64,000 nt of DNA from Gemmatimonadota bacterium (lineage in GTDB: Bacteria; Gemmatimonadota; Gemmatimonadetes; Longimicrobiales; Gaopeijiaceae), in contig JAWKQN010000004.1 in the NCBI GenBank assembly GCA_041390125.1, positions 319,683 through 383,682 of the forward strand, read 5' to 3'. This document shows, piece by piece, positions 51,069 to 60,951 of this stretch. The notes beneath the pieces were generated by a model that was given only the letters and a program-made list of their open reading frames with translations, was not told where the DNA came from and searched no databases. Position 1 is the first letter of the stretch. Each line of letters starts with the position of its first letter. Both the position numbers and the translations under genes were made by a program.

Positions 51069-52197
51069 GCGCCCGCGCCTCGTCGATCCGTCCCGGAAGG
51101 TTCCAGAGCGTCAGGCCGCGCACGCGGCCGCCCCGCAGGTAGTAGACGATCCCGCGCCGGTACGGGTCGGTCCACTCCTCGAACGTCTCCATCCCGGGCC
51201 CGACCTCCCCCACCACGTCGTAGTGCTGATCGAAGAGATCGGAGTAGTGGAAGGGGATGTGCTCGTAGCTGACGGACAGGCCCGCCATCGCCTGACCCGC
51301 CAGGAATCCGGACTGGTTGGCGTGGTCTTCGTGCTCCACGCGCAGCGTGCGACCCAGGATCGGACTCCAGAACGCGGCCACGTCCCCCGCGGCGAAGACG
51401 TTCGCGTCGGAGGTGCGGAAGGAGGCGTCCACCACGATGCCGTCCTCGACCTCCAGACGTGCGCCCTGCGCGAGCAGCACGTTCGGCGTCGCACCGATTC
51501 CGGCCACCACCACGTCGGCGCGCAAGGTCTCCGAGGAGGCGCCGGACACCGCGACCAGGAAGCGGGGACCGCTTCGCCGCACGGCGAGGACCTTGGTCCC
51601 CGGCCGCAGGTCCACGCCGCGCGTCCGGTACAGCGCGGCCAACTCCTCCCCGATCCCGGGTGTGGTGATCGGTTCGAGCACCCGCTCCTCGGGAAACAGC
51701 ACCGTGACCTGCTTGCCCGCTTCGCAGAGCACCGCAGCCAGCTCGGTGGCGATGTAGCCCCCGCCGATCACGATCACCCGGGAGCTGGCCGCCGTGGCCG
51801 CGCGCAGGCGCCGATAGTCCTCCAGGGTCCGGAAGTGGATGACCTGGGGCACGGCGTCCGGGAGCGTGCGGGGCTGCAACCCGGTGGCGATCAGCAGCTT
51901 GTCGTAGCTGTAGATGGTCCCGCGCTCATCGAGCACGGTCCGGGGCTCCCGGTCGATGCGCTGGGCCCGGCGCCCCAGGTGGAGCTGGACGTTGGGCAAC
52001 TCGCGGGTGCCGCGGAGCACGCGCTCGACGGGCCATCCCTTCCACAAGCCCTTCGAGAGCGGAGGCCGATCGTACGGGGGATCGGATTCCTGCGAGAGGA
52101 TTCCGATGCTGCCTTCGGGATCCACCGAGCGGATGCCGCGGGCCGCGGCATCGGCGGTGATGCCGCCCCCGACGATCAGGTAGCGGTGCTGGGGCAT
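51007..52197 (-). CDS. FAD-dependent NAD(P)H oxidoreductase (AIF/ferredoxin reductase-like)
   Basis: 396 residues. FAD-binding YLIVGGGITADAAARGIR, NAD-binding VIVIGGGYIATELAAVL, and DANVFAAGDVA that contacts FAD. PPYDRPPLSKG and LIATGLQPRTLP are typical of the apoptosis-inducing-factor/rubredoxin-ferredoxin reductase group. C-terminal region has WTDPYRRGIVYYLR. It probably moves electrons to a ferredoxin or small acceptor; partner unknown. Tail-to-tail overlap with mscS. Confidence 0.9.
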   Translation of the reverse strand: MPQHRYLIVGGGITADAAARGIRSVDPEGSIGILSQESDPPYDRPPLSKGLWKGWPVERVLRGTRELPNVQLHLGRRAQRIDREPRTVLDERGTIYSYDKLLIATGLQPRTLPDAVPQVIHFRTLEDYRRLRAATAASSRVIVIGGGYIATELAAVLCEAGKQVTVLFPEERVLEPITTPGIGEELAALYRTRGVDLRPGTKVLAVRRSGPRFLVAVSGASSETLRADVVVAGIGATPNVLLAQGARLEVEDGIVVDASFRTSDANVFAAGDVAAFWSPILGRTLRVEHEDHANQSGFLAGQAMAGLSVSYEHIPFHYSDLFDQHYDVVGEVGPGMETFEEWTDPYRRGIVYYLRGGRVRGLTLWNLPGRIDEARALIRGNRPHIHLDPTARIRVG

Positions 52198-52234
52198 GCT
52201 GGCCGGCCTTCTCCGTCCTTCGCTGCAGGTGACG

Positions 52235-53455
52235 TCACGGGGAGCGCTCGAACAGCACGGTCTCGATGCGCCGCCCCACCATCTCCACCACCCGGAACCG
52301 CCCCCCCTGGACCTCGATCTGATCTCCCAGCCGGGGCACGCGGCCCAGCCGGCCGAAGAGATGACCGGCCAAAGTGTCGTTCAACGGGTCCTCCAGCGAA
52401 AGCCCCAGCCGCTCGTCGACGGCCTCCAGGAGCGCGCCGCCCCAGATGCGCACGGAACCGTCGTCCGCCTCGACGAAATCGACGGGCTCGTCCACTTCGT
52501 GCTCGTCCTGGATCTCGCCGACGATCTCTTCGATGAGATCCTCCAGGGTCACCAGGCCGGCGGTCCCCCCGAACTCGTCGAGCACGATCATCATCTTGGT
52601 GCGCTTGAGGCGCATCTCCGGGATCAGCTCCTCGACGGGCTTGGACGCGGGAGCGAACTGCACCGGACGCATGATGCCGCGGATGGACGTCTCGCCCTCG
52701 CGGTCGGCCTCCCACAGGTCACGGGCCAGCAGCAGCCCCACCACCCGGTCCAGGCTGTTCTCGTATACGGGCAGGCGCAGGTGCCCCTCGTCCAGCATGA
52801 GGTCCTTGGCCTCCTGCACGCTCGCGTCCACGGGGATGGCCACGATGTCCGTCCGCGGCGTCATCACCTGTCCGGCCGAGATCTCGTCGAGGTTCATGAC
52901 GTTGGTCATGACCTGCCACTCCGCTTCGTCGAGCGTGCCCTCGCGGCGGCCGATCTCGGCGAGCACCTCGATCTCGGCGCGGCTGATGGTCGGATGCGCG
53001 GTCCGCGGCTTGAGCAACGACTGGACGAGCGAGAGCGACCAGACCACGGGCTTCATGATCCACACGAGCCCGCGCAGGACGAAGGCGGACGGGACCGCCA
53101 GGCCCTTCCAGAAGGACGCCCCGACCGTCTTGGGGATGATCTCGGACAGGATGAGGACGGCGAGCGTGAGGGCGGCCGAGAAGAGCGTCAGCCACTCGTC
53201 GCCGTAGACCTCCTGCACGATGGCCCCGGCCAGGGCTGCCCCCACCGTGTGGGCGATGGTGTTGAGGGTGAGGATGGCCGCGATGGGCTCCTCGATCTCG
53301 GTGCGCAGCGCCTCGAGGTAGGCACCGGCCCGGGGACTCCGCTCCTTGAGCACCTGGACGTAGGGGTGCGTGATGGACAGCAGCACCGCTTCCAGGATGG
53401 AGCAGAGGAAGGAGATGGCGAGGGAGATCCCAACAACCCAGAGAAGCCTGGTCAT
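52235..53455 (-). CDS. CorC/HlyC (CNNM) family transporter protein with CBS domains
   Basis: 406 residues. DUF21 membrane domain with about four helices (residues 1-180: WVVGISLAISFLCSILEA, LILSEIIPKTVGASF). A pair of CBS domains follows at about 190-320 (MTPRTDIVAIPVDASVQEA, LDEFGGTAGLVTLEDLIEEI), then the CorC_HlyC transporter-associated domain. Linked to Mg2+/Co2+ export. The ATG was fixed by the start of the first helix. Lies 37 bases from the oxidoreductase gene, same strand. Confidence 0.92.
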   Translation of the reverse strand: MTRLLWVVGISLAISFLCSILEAVLLSITHPYVQVLKERSPRAGAYLEALRTEIEEPIAAILTLNTIAHTVGAALAGAIVQEVYGDEWLTLFSAALTLAVLILSEIIPKTVGASFWKGLAVPSAFVLRGLVWIMKPVVWSLSLVQSLLKPRTAHPTISRAEIEVLAEIGRREGTLDEAEWQVMTNVMNLDEISAGQVMTPRTDIVAIPVDASVQEAKDLMLDEGHLRLPVYENSLDRVVGLLLARDLWEADREGETSIRGIMRPVQFAPASKPVEELIPEMRLKRTKMMIVLDEFGGTAGLVTLEDLIEEIVGEIQDEHEVDEPVDFVEADDGSVRIWGGALLEAVDERLGLSLEDPLNDTLAGHLFGRLGRVPRLGDQIEVQGGRFRVVEMVGRRIETVLFERSP

Positions 53456-53628
53456 CGGCCCGGTCGAGGTGGACGCCGGCCGGCGCCTCCTGCGCCGCGC
53501 GGCCGGGGCCGGTCTCCCGGCACCGAGCCGAAGATGGCGGCGAAGGCGCCAGCCCGCCAGCCACCGGCGTGCCCTTTTCCACACGGCGGCGGCAGGCGAG
53601 AATGCTCCCGAACCCCACGAGGAGCCCG

Positions 53629-54753
53629 ATGCCCGACCGCGAGACCGACTACAATCCGTACCGACCCGGAGGGCCGCCCCCGCCGCTCCGTCTCGCCCGC
53701 CGCCTCGATCCGAGCATCTTCCAGTTGCCGGTCGAGAAGATGCGCAGCGGCTACTACTCCGACAAATACTTCGTCCGGGCCCGCGACGTGCTGCGCGCCG
53801 ACGGGGCCGATCCCACGGTCACGGTCCAGGTGTTCCAGAAGCACCACGCCTGGGTGGCAGGGACGGACGAGGCCATCGCCATCCTCAAGCTGTGCCTCAC
53901 GGAGGGGTACGCCTTCTCCGACCTCGAGGTCCTGGCGCTCTGGGACGGCGACACGGCCGAGCCCTGGGAGCCCGTGCTGGAGATCACGGGTCCGTACGCG
54001 GCCTTCGCGCATCTGGAGACGCTCTACGTGGGGGTGTTGTCGCGGCGCACGAAGATCGCCACCAACACGCGGGAGGTGGTGGAGGCGGCCTGGCCCAAGC
54101 CCGTCATGTTCTTTCCCGCCCGCCACGACCACTGGATGGTCCAGACCGGCGACGGCTGGGCGGCCCACATCGCGGGCGCCATCGGCGTCTCGACCGACGC
54201 GCAGGCCTCCTGGTGGGGCTCGGAGGGCATCGGGACGGTCCCGCACGCGCTGATCGCCGCGTACGGCGGCGATACGGTGCGGGCCTCGCAGGCGCTGGCC
54301 GAGCACGTCCCCGAACACGTCCAGATCGTCGCGCTGGCGGACTTCGACAACGACTGCGTAAGGACCTCGCTGGCGGTCGCCCGTGCCCTGGGAGAACGGC
54401 TCCATGCCGTCCGTCTGGACACGGCCCGGTCCATGGTCGACCGCTCGCTCCTGGACGAGATGGGGGACTTCGACCCGCGCGGCGTCAATGCGCGGCTGGT
54501 GGCCAAGGTGCGAGATGCGCTGGATGCGGAGGGCTTCGGCCGGGTCCGCATCGTGGCCTCGGGTGGCTTCACCGCGGAGCGCATCCGGCGCTTCGAATCG
54601 GCCGGGGTGCCCGTGGACTCGTACGGCGTCGGATCGGCCCTCATGCAGGGGTCCTACGACTATACGGCCGACGTGGTGCAGCACGAGGGCCGATCCGTGG
54701 CCAAGGTGGGTCGCTGGCGGCGCAGCGCCGAGCGGCTGGGGCGGGTGGAGTAG
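53629..54753 (+). CDS. Nicotinate phosphoribosyltransferase-like enzyme
   Basis: 374 residues. YYSDKYFVRARDVLRADG is the early signature (substrate loop) of NAPRTase-type enzymes; VSRRTKIATNTREVV-like SRRTKIATNTREVVEAA, ARHDHWMVQTGDGWAAHIAG, LADFDNDCV, VRLDTARSM and VDSYGVGSAL are the barrel strands including the PRPP-binding end. It would join PRPP with nicotinate for NAD recycling. Shorter than PncB. ATG after GGAG. Divergent from corC. Confidence 0.87.
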   Translation: MPDRETDYNPYRPGGPPPPLRLARRLDPSIFQLPVEKMRSGYYSDKYFVRARDVLRADGADPTVTVQVFQKHHAWVAGTDEAIAILKLCLTEGYAFSDLEVLALWDGDTAEPWEPVLEITGPYAAFAHLETLYVGVLSRRTKIATNTREVVEAAWPKPVMFFPARHDHWMVQTGDGWAAHIAGAIGVSTDAQASWWGSEGIGTVPHALIAAYGGDTVRASQALAEHVPEHVQIVALADFDNDCVRTSLAVARALGERLHAVRLDTARSMVDRSLLDEMGDFDPRGVNARLVAKVRDALDAEGFGRVRIVASGGFTAERIRRFESAGVPVDSYGVGSALMQGSYDYTADVVQHEGRSVAKVGRWRRSAERLGRVE

Positions 54754-54769
54754 GGGGCGGGGCGCCCCC
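54753..54769 (+). terminator. Short GC hairpin at the stop of the phosphoribosyltransferase gene
   Basis: GGGGGCG-GGG-CGCCCCC, 7-bp stem, starting in the stop codon. No T-run. Confidence 0.4.
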
Positions 54770-54809
54770 AGCGCGCGTGGGTGGGTGGCCGGCGTGACGC
54801 TCCGTCGGG

Positions 54810-54838
54810 TTGACATGCGGGGTCGCCGGGTCTGAGCT
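54810..54838 (+). promoter_or_regulatory. Candidate promoter of the M14 peptidase gene
   Basis: A perfect -35 TTGACA (54810-54815), 17 bp, TGAGCT (54833-54838). Leader about 85 bases. Confidence 0.5.
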
Positions 54839-54931
54839 TGCCTGCGGGCCTTCGAGCGCTCCGGCCGGCGTCGCCACGCCACGAATGGATCGCGCCGGGC
54901 CCGTGGTGCCCACTCCAGACCCAGGATCGAG

Positions 54932-57655
54932 ATGTCCCTTCGCGCTTCGCGCGCGGGTCGCCGTGCGGTCGTCCTGGCCGCCCTGCTGACCTCGCTCGCC
55001 CCCCGGACCGCTGCGGCGCAGCAGCGGGTCACGAGCCCCGAGCAGGCCTTCGGGCAGGCCATCGGCTCCGACTACTTCCTCACCAACTACACCCAGTTGG
55101 TCGAGTACTGGCAGACGCTGGCCCGCGAGTCGAATCGCATGGTGCTCGATACCATCGGTGAGACCGAGGAGGGCCGGCCGCAGCTGATGGCGATCATCAC
55201 GTCGCCGGAGAACCATCGGAACCTCGACCGCTACCGCACCATCGCCCAGCGCCTGGCGCGGGCCGAGGGCGTCTCCGAGGACGAGGCCCGCCAGTTGGCG
55301 GCGGAGGGGAAGGCGATCGTCTGGATCGACGGCGGCCTCCACGCGACCGAGGTGCTCGGTGCCCAGCAGCTCATCGAGACGGTGTATCAGCTCGTCTCCA
55401 GGGACGACGCCGAGACGCAGCGCTTCCTGGACGACATCGTCATCCTGGCCGTGCATGCGAACCCGGACGGCATGGAGCTGGTGTCCAACTGGTACAACCG
55501 GGAGAGCGATCCCATGCAGCGCAGCACCGGCAACATCCCGGTGCTGTACGAGAAGTACGCCGGTCACGACAACAACCGCGACTTCTTCATGTCGAACCTG
55601 GCGGAGACCACCAACATGAACCGGGCGATGTACCGGGAGTGGTATCCGCAGATCGTCTACAACCACCACCAGACCGGTCCCGTGGGGACGATCATGTTCG
55701 CGCCGCCCTTCCGGGATCCGCCGAACTACCACTTCGATCCCATCGTGCTGACCACGCTCGACGCCGTTGGCGCCGCGCTGCACGGTCGCATGGTGCTCGA
55801 AGGGAAGGGTGGAACCACGATGCGCTCCGGTGCCAGCTACTCCACGTGGTGGAACGGCGGGCTGCGCACGACGCCCTACTTCAAGAACATGGTCGGACTC
55901 CTGACCGAGACCGTCGGCCATCCGACGCCGATCCAGATCCCGTTCCTCCCGGATCGTCAGCTCTCCCATGGGGACCTGCCGCTTCCGGTCGAGCCGACGC
56001 AGACGTGGCATTTCCGCCAGTCCATCGAGTACTCGCTCACGGCCAACCGCGCGGTGCTGGACTATGCGTCCCGCAACAAGGACCAGTTGCTGTTCAACTT
56101 CTGGAAGATGGGCAACAACGCCATCGAGAAGGGGAGCACGGACACGTGGACGGTGCGGCCCAAGTGGATCGCCCGGGCGGAATCGGAGCTCTCCGGGGGA
56201 CGGCCGCGCGGTGACGCCGACGACTACCAGCGCATGCTGCGCCGTCCCGAGGACCGGGATCCGCGTGGCTACATCCTGCCCGCGGATCAGGCGGACCTGC
56301 CCACCGCGGTGAAGTTCCTCAACACGCTGCTCAAGAACGGCGTCGAGGTGCAGCGGGCCACGGCCGACTTCACGGTGAACGGCAAGCGCTATCCGGCCGG
56401 GTCCTACGTGGTGCGCGCCGACCAGGCCTTCCGGGCGCACGTCATCGACATGTTCGAGCCTCAGGACCACCCCAACGACTTCGCCTATCCGGGTGGGCCG
56501 CCCGTGCCTCCCTACGACCTGACGGGCTGGACGCTCGCCTACACGATGGACGTGGGCTACGACCGGATCCTGGACGGGTTCGACGGGCCGTTCGAGGTCG
56601 TCGATGCCGAGTTGCTCACGCCGCCCGCAGGCACCATCAGCGGCGATCCGCGCGCCGGCTGGGTGCTCAGTCACGAGATGAAGGACGCCTTCGTGGTCGT
56701 GAACCGCCTGAAGGCGCAGAACAAGCGCGTCTACTGGATGGAGTCCACCGGACCCAACCACCAGCGCGGCGCCTTCTTCATTCCCACGGGCGGCGGCGTC
56801 CGCCAGATCGTCGAGACGGCGGCGCGCGAGCTCGGGGTCGATTTCACCGGCGTCGCCGAGCGTCCCGCCGGCGCGGCCCTGGAGTTGAGCCGGGTGCGTG
56901 TGGGACTGTGGGACCAGTACGGCGGATCCATGCCCTCGGGGTGGACGCGCTTCGTGCTCGAGCGGTTCGAGTTCCCCTTCCGGGTGGTCTACCCGCAGGA
57001 GCTGGATGCGGGACGTCTGGATCGCAGCTTCGACGTGCTGATCTTCCCCGACGGGGCCATCGGCGACCGTGGCTTCGGGGGTCGGGGCGGCCCCGACCCC
57101 GCCTCCATTCCGGCGGAGTATCGCGATCGTCTCGGGGCCTTGAGCGAGGAGCGGACGCTCCCTGCCCTCCGCGACTTCCTGGAGCGGGGGGGCACCATCA
57201 TCACGATCGGCTCGTCCGGTGCGCTGGCCGCGCAGTTGGGTCTGCCGGTGGGAGACCACCTGGTGCAACCCGGTACCGACGAGCACCTGCCGGAGGACGA
57301 GTACTTCATCCCGGGCTCGATCCTGGAGGTCCAGCTCGACCGGTCCTCGCCGGTGACGCGCGGGCTCGCCGAACAGATCGACGTGATGTTCAACCGTAGT
57401 CCGGTGTACCGCGTCGGCAGCGCGCAGAACGTGAAGGTGGTCGGCCGCTATGGTCCGCAGCCGCTCCGGAGCGGCTGGGCCTGGGGCCAGGAACACCTGG
57501 ACGGCGGCGCCGCGATCATCGAGGCGGACGTCGGCCGCGGCACGCTCTTCGTCTTCGGTCCGGAGATCGCCTTCCGGGGGCAGACGCACGGAACCTTCCC
57601 CTTGCTCTTCAACGGGATCTACTACCCGTCGGCGGAGGAGACCACGCTGCGCTGA
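54932..57655 (+). CDS. Secreted M14-family zinc carboxypeptidase
   Basis: 907 residues. Signal peptide ending TAAAQQ. The peptidase domain (about 40-400) has the zinc motif GGLHATEVLGAQ (HxxE), HANPDGMELV (substrate Arg/Asn region replaced) and YNHHQTGP with the third ligand; LTETVGHPTP fits the catalytic Glu. The long C-terminal part (about 440-907) has Rossmann-like strands and a glutamine amidotransferase-like segment with GGTIITIGSSGALA. Substrate unknown; probably peptide scavenging. Confidence 0.88.
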   Translation: MSLRASRAGRRAVVLAALLTSLAPRTAAAQQRVTSPEQAFGQAIGSDYFLTNYTQLVEYWQTLARESNRMVLDTIGETEEGRPQLMAIITSPENHRNLDRYRTIAQRLARAEGVSEDEARQLAAEGKAIVWIDGGLHATEVLGAQQLIETVYQLVSRDDAETQRFLDDIVILAVHANPDGMELVSNWYNRESDPMQRSTGNIPVLYEKYAGHDNNRDFFMSNLAETTNMNRAMYREWYPQIVYNHHQTGPVGTIMFAPPFRDPPNYHFDPIVLTTLDAVGAALHGRMVLEGKGGTTMRSGASYSTWWNGGLRTTPYFKNMVGLLTETVGHPTPIQIPFLPDRQLSHGDLPLPVEPTQTWHFRQSIEYSLTANRAVLDYASRNKDQLLFNFWKMGNNAIEKGSTDTWTVRPKWIARAESELSGGRPRGDADDYQRMLRRPEDRDPRGYILPADQADLPTAVKFLNTLLKNGVEVQRATADFTVNGKRYPAGSYVVRADQAFRAHVIDMFEPQDHPNDFAYPGGPPVPPYDLTGWTLAYTMDVGYDRILDGFDGPFEVVDAELLTPPAGTISGDPRAGWVLSHEMKDAFVVVNRLKAQNKRVYWMESTGPNHQRGAFFIPTGGGVRQIVETAARELGVDFTGVAERPAGAALELSRVRVGLWDQYGGSMPSGWTRFVLERFEFPFRVVYPQELDAGRLDRSFDVLIFPDGAIGDRGFGGRGGPDPASIPAEYRDRLGALSEERTLPALRDFLERGGTIITIGSSGALAAQLGLPVGDHLVQPGTDEHLPEDEYFIPGSILEVQLDRSSPVTRGLAEQIDVMFNRSPVYRVGSAQNVKVVGRYGPQPLRSGWAWGQEHLDGGAAIIEADVGRGTLFVFGPEIAFRGQTHGTFPLLFNGIYYPSAEETTLR

Positions 57656-57680
57656 CCCGCGCGGGGTGGGGAGTCAGGAA

Positions 57681-57709
57681 GCGGGTCGGGGCCGGTGGCC
57701 CCGACCCGC
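57681..57709 (+). terminator. Rho-independent type terminator after the M14 peptidase
   Basis: GCGGGTCGGGGCC-GGT-GGCCCCGACCCGC, a 13-bp perfect stem, then TCTGCTTTTCC. It may also stop the convergent SDR gene. Confidence 0.85.
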
Positions 57710-57747
57710 TCTGCTTTTCCGGGACGACCCAGGTAGGCGTCGGCCGC

Positions 57748-58512
57748 CTAGGTATCCTGATCGGTGGGGCGGACCAGGATCTCGGAGACGTTGACCCGGT
57801 CGGGGGCCGAGACCGCGAAGAGGACGGCCTCGGCCACGTCCGCCGGCTCGAGAGGGCGGCGGGTGCGCCAACGGGCCAGGAAGGCCTCGCGGATCTCGGG
57901 ATCGCGGATGTGCTCCGCCAGCTCGGTCCGGACCACGCCGGGCTCGAGGTCAGTCACGCGGATCTTCGTGGCCGCGGAGAGCTCCAGCTGGAGGCCACGG
58001 GACAGCGCCCGGACCGCGTGCTTGGTGGCGGCATAGACGGTTCCGCCGGGGAAGGGACGGCGGCCCGCCAGGGAGCCCACGTTGACGATGTGGCCACGCC
58101 CCTCGGAGAGCATGTGGGGGAGCACGGCCGCGACGCCGTAGAGCACGCCCTTCACGTTCACGTCGATCATCCATTCCCAATCGGCCACGTCCAGGGCGCG
58201 CACCTCCGACAGGTGCATCACACCCGCATTGTTGACCAGGATGTCGATGGTGCCGAACCGGTCGACGGTCACCGCGGCCAGCGCCTCCATCGCCCGGCGG
58301 GACGTGACGTCCGTGGGCATGACCAGGATGGCGTCCTCGTTCGGCGCGCGCGCCTGCAGGGCCTCCAGGCGGTCGCTGCGGCGCGCGGCCGCCACCACAC
58401 GCGCGCCTGCCGCGGCCAGCCGCAGCGCCGTGGCGCGGCCGATCCCGCTGGAGGCCCCCGTCACGATCGCGACGCGGCCCGCCAGCGGACCCCGGTTAGG
58501 GGTGCCCGGCAC
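57748..58512 (-). CDS. Short-chain dehydrogenase/reductase
   Basis: 254 residues, classical SDR. VTGASSGIGRATALRLAAAG (NADP-type cofactor loop, with ARRSDRL after the second strand), LVNNAGVMHL, the active-site NVGSLAG serine and YAATKHAV (Tyr/Lys), then EPGVVRTEL. Close to the YdfG/NADP-dependent group. Substrate unknown. Stands alone. Confidence 0.93.
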   Translation of the reverse strand: MPGTPNRGPLAGRVAIVTGASSGIGRATALRLAAAGARVVAAARRSDRLEALQARAPNEDAILVMPTDVTSRRAMEALAAVTVDRFGTIDILVNNAGVMHLSEVRALDVADWEWMIDVNVKGVLYGVAAVLPHMLSEGRGHIVNVGSLAGRRPFPGGTVYAATKHAVRALSRGLQLELSAATKIRVTDLEPGVVRTELAEHIRDPEIREAFLARWRTRRPLEPADVAEAVLFAVSAPDRVNVSEILVRPTDQDT

Positions 58513-58559
58513 GGACCGGGCGCTCCGTCCCCGGAGCGTGCTTCCCCCGCGACCGGGGC

Positions 58560-58590
58560 GACGCCCCCAGGGCCACCGCCCGGGGGCGTC
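58560..58590 (-). terminator. Hairpin after the M20 peptidase
   Basis: GACGCCCCC (58560-58568) pairs with GGGGGCGTC (58582-58590), eight bases past the M20 stop codon on the minus strand. Confidence 0.6.
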
Positions 58591-58598
58591 GGGGACGC

Positions 58599-59894
58599 CT
58601 AGGACACATTGGCGATGCCGGCCTGCGCCACCAGGATGAGGAGCGCCCGCTGGACGCCCAAGGCCCCGTCCTCGTTGATGAAGAACTCGTGGAGGGAGTG
58701 GGCGTTCTGGCCGTTGCCGCCGCCGCCGATGGTGATGGCGGGGATCCCGAGCGAGATGGGCACGTTGGAGTCGGTGGACGACATGCCCAGGCGCGGCTCC
58801 AGCCCCATGGCGCGCGTCACGGCGATGGCCCGCTGCACGAACGGATGGTCCGCGGCGACCGTGCCCGACGGCCGATCCCCCACCATCTCCACGTCCACGG
58901 TGAGCGGCTCACCGCGCCGGAGCAGCTCGTTCTCCTCGCGCAGCGCCCGCTGGACGGCGGCCTGGAGGATGGAGTCCACGTGCGCCAGCGTCTCCTGCCC
59001 CTCGGAGCGCATGTCCACCTCCATCCACGCCTCGAAGGGGACCGAGTTCACCGAGGTGCCTCCGCCCAGGACGCCGACGTTGTAGCTCGTCCGTCGGGGC
59101 GCATTACGGGTGTAGGGATCCGCGCCGTCCTGGAAGTGACGGATGGCACGGCCGAGCGCGTGGGCCGGGTTGGCCAGACCGAAGGCTCCCCAGGAGTGGC
59201 CGCCCGGCCCCTTGAAGGTGATCCGGTAGCGGTGGGAGCCCAGCCCTTCGTGCGTGATGCCCTGCGCGCCGGTCCCGTCCACGGAGATGAAGGCGTCGGC
59301 GTGCGGGATGCCCGGCCGGAAGAGATGCTTGACGCCGCGCAGGTCGCCCAGCCCCTCCTCCCCCACGTTGCCCACGAACCAGATGTCCGCGTCGGTGCGC
59401 AGGTTGGACTCGTTCATCGCGCGGAGCACCGCCAGCAGGGTGGCCAGGCCGCGGGTGTCGTCGGCGATGCCCGGCGCGGCCAGGGTATCTCCCTTGACCT
59501 GGACCCGGACGTCCGTGCCCTCGGGGAAGACGGTGTCCAGGTGCCCGGCGAAGACGATCGTCCGCCCCGAACCGCTCCCGCGGCGCACGCCGATGACGTT
59601 GCCCACCTCGTCCACCCAGCTGGTGTCCACGCCGATCTCGCGCAGCATGCCGAGGAATGCGCGTCCACGCTCCTCCTCCATGAAGGGCGGGGCGGGGATC
59701 TCGGTCAGGGTGACGAGGTCTTCCATGGTGCGGGCGTCCGTGGCCTCGACGTGGTCGAGCGCCCGCCGCACGGCGGGATTGGCCATCAGGCCGCGGATCT
59801 CGGCGTCGTAGTCCGCGGTCTGACCGTGGGCGACTGTGGGAGCGGCGAGAGCGAGCAGCCCGGCCGCGAGCGAAAGCAGGTGGTTCCTGGCCAT
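58599..59894 (-). CDS. Exported M20-family metallopeptidase
   Basis: 431 residues. Signal peptide to about HGQTA. Zinc sites: FAGHLDTVFPEG, GIADDTRGLATLL, GNVGEEGLGDLRG (catalytic GEE) and the C-terminal NAHSLHEFF. The dimerisation lid is present (HRYRITFKGPGGHSWGAFGLANPAHAL). M20 enzymes such as PepT or carboxypeptidase G2 hydrolyse small peptides or acylated amino acids. Monocistronic. Confidence 0.93.
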   Translation of the reverse strand: MARNHLLSLAAGLLALAAPTVAHGQTADYDAEIRGLMANPAVRRALDHVEATDARTMEDLVTLTEIPAPPFMEEERGRAFLGMLREIGVDTSWVDEVGNVIGVRRGSGSGRTIVFAGHLDTVFPEGTDVRVQVKGDTLAAPGIADDTRGLATLLAVLRAMNESNLRTDADIWFVGNVGEEGLGDLRGVKHLFRPGIPHADAFISVDGTGAQGITHEGLGSHRYRITFKGPGGHSWGAFGLANPAHALGRAIRHFQDGADPYTRNAPRRTSYNVGVLGGGTSVNSVPFEAWMEVDMRSEGQETLAHVDSILQAAVQRALREENELLRRGEPLTVDVEMVGDRPSGTVAADHPFVQRAIAVTRAMGLEPRLGMSSTDSNVPISLGIPAITIGGGGNGQNAHSLHEFFINEDGALGVQRALLILVAQAGIANVS

Positions 59895-59935
59895 GATCCG
59901 GGTGTGCGAGGGGGATGACGTGGCGACGAGACGGG

Positions 59936-59964
59936 AGGGTAGCGGCTCCCGCAGGACAGATCAA
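59936..59964 (-). promoter_or_regulatory. Candidate promoter of the M20 peptidase gene
   Basis: On the minus strand TTGATC (59964-59959), 17 bp, TACCCT (59941-59936), about 35 bases from the ATG. Confidence 0.45.
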
Positions 59965-60116
59965 TCAAGCCGCCCCGGGTTGATTTCACCAGGCGTCGCG
60001 TCGATTGTTGAACCTGAGTCCGGGCGTCGGGCCAGGGGCCCCGGAGCCCGCTCCATGGGCTCGCCCCGTCCGTCCGTTCGCCGTCACGGCACCGCTTTCC
60101 CAGGTCACCCACCCAC

Positions 60117-60926
60117 GTGAGCACACGCGCCGAGCCGCTCCTCCAGCGCACGTTCTCCCGGCCGCTCGAGGCGTTCGGGCGCACGTCGCAACAGGTGGCG
60201 GAGCACGCGGGCCAGCTGGCGCTCCTGCTCGTGGCCATCGTGCGGTGCGTGGTCACGCTCAAGGTGTCCCTGCGCTCTGTCGTGCGGCAGATCTACGTGA
60301 TGGGGGTGCAGAGCATCCCCATCGTTCTCGTGACCGCGGTGCTGTCCGGCATCGTGACCAGCCAGCAGGGCGGCTACCAGTTCACTGGATCCATCCCGCT
60401 GTACGTGCTCGGGTCCGTCGTGGCCGCGAGCGTCGTGCTCGAGCTGGGACCGGTCTTGACGGCCATCGTGCTGGTCGGGCGCGTGGGTGCCCGCATCACG
60501 GCCGAGCTGGGCACCATGGTGGTCACGGAGCAGATCGATGCCCTCCACTCCCTCGGGCGGGACCCCGTCGCCATCCTGGCGGCCCCCCGCCTGATCGCCG
60601 GCCTGATCGTGGTGCCGGCGCTGGTGGGGATCGCCGACGTGGTGGGGATCGCCTCGGGGATGGTGGCCGCCGATCTGACGGCGGGACTGAGCTATGACGG
60701 CTTCCTGTACGGCGCCCGCCTGTTCTGGCACTCGTGGGACCTGTTCTACTCGTTCATGAAGGCGGTCACGTTCGGCTTCGCCATCCCGCTGATCGCGGTG
60801 CACATGGGGCTGCGGACCGGAGGGGGCGCTTCCGGCGTGGGCCGTGTCACCACGGCGTCCGTGATGTTCATGACGCTGACCGTGCTGATCCTCGACGCCC
60901 TGTTCCCCCCGCTGTTCCTCCAATGA
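60117..60926 (+). CDS. mlaE: MlaE-type ABC transporter permease
   Basis: 269 residues, five to six membrane helices. The MlaE signature is present: GVQSIPIVLVTAVLSGIVTSQQGGYQ, VLELGPVLTAIVLVGRVGARITAELGTM, TEQIDALHSLGRDPV and LIAGLIVVPAL. Inner-membrane part of the Mla/MCE phospholipid transporter that keeps outer-membrane lipid asymmetry. GTG start. First of three genes, 25 bases before mlaF. Confidence 0.94.
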   Translation: MSTRAEPLLQRTFSRPLEAFGRTSQQVAEHAGQLALLLVAIVRCVVTLKVSLRSVVRQIYVMGVQSIPIVLVTAVLSGIVTSQQGGYQFTGSIPLYVLGSVVAASVVLELGPVLTAIVLVGRVGARITAELGTMVVTEQIDALHSLGRDPVAILAAPRLIAGLIVVPALVGIADVVGIASGMVAADLTAGLSYDGFLYGARLFWHSWDLFYSFMKAVTFGFAIPLIAVHMGLRTGGGASGVGRVTTASVMFMTLTVLILDALFPPLFLQ

Positions 60927-60951
60927 CGCATCGGGGTGGGGAGGGGGCGCG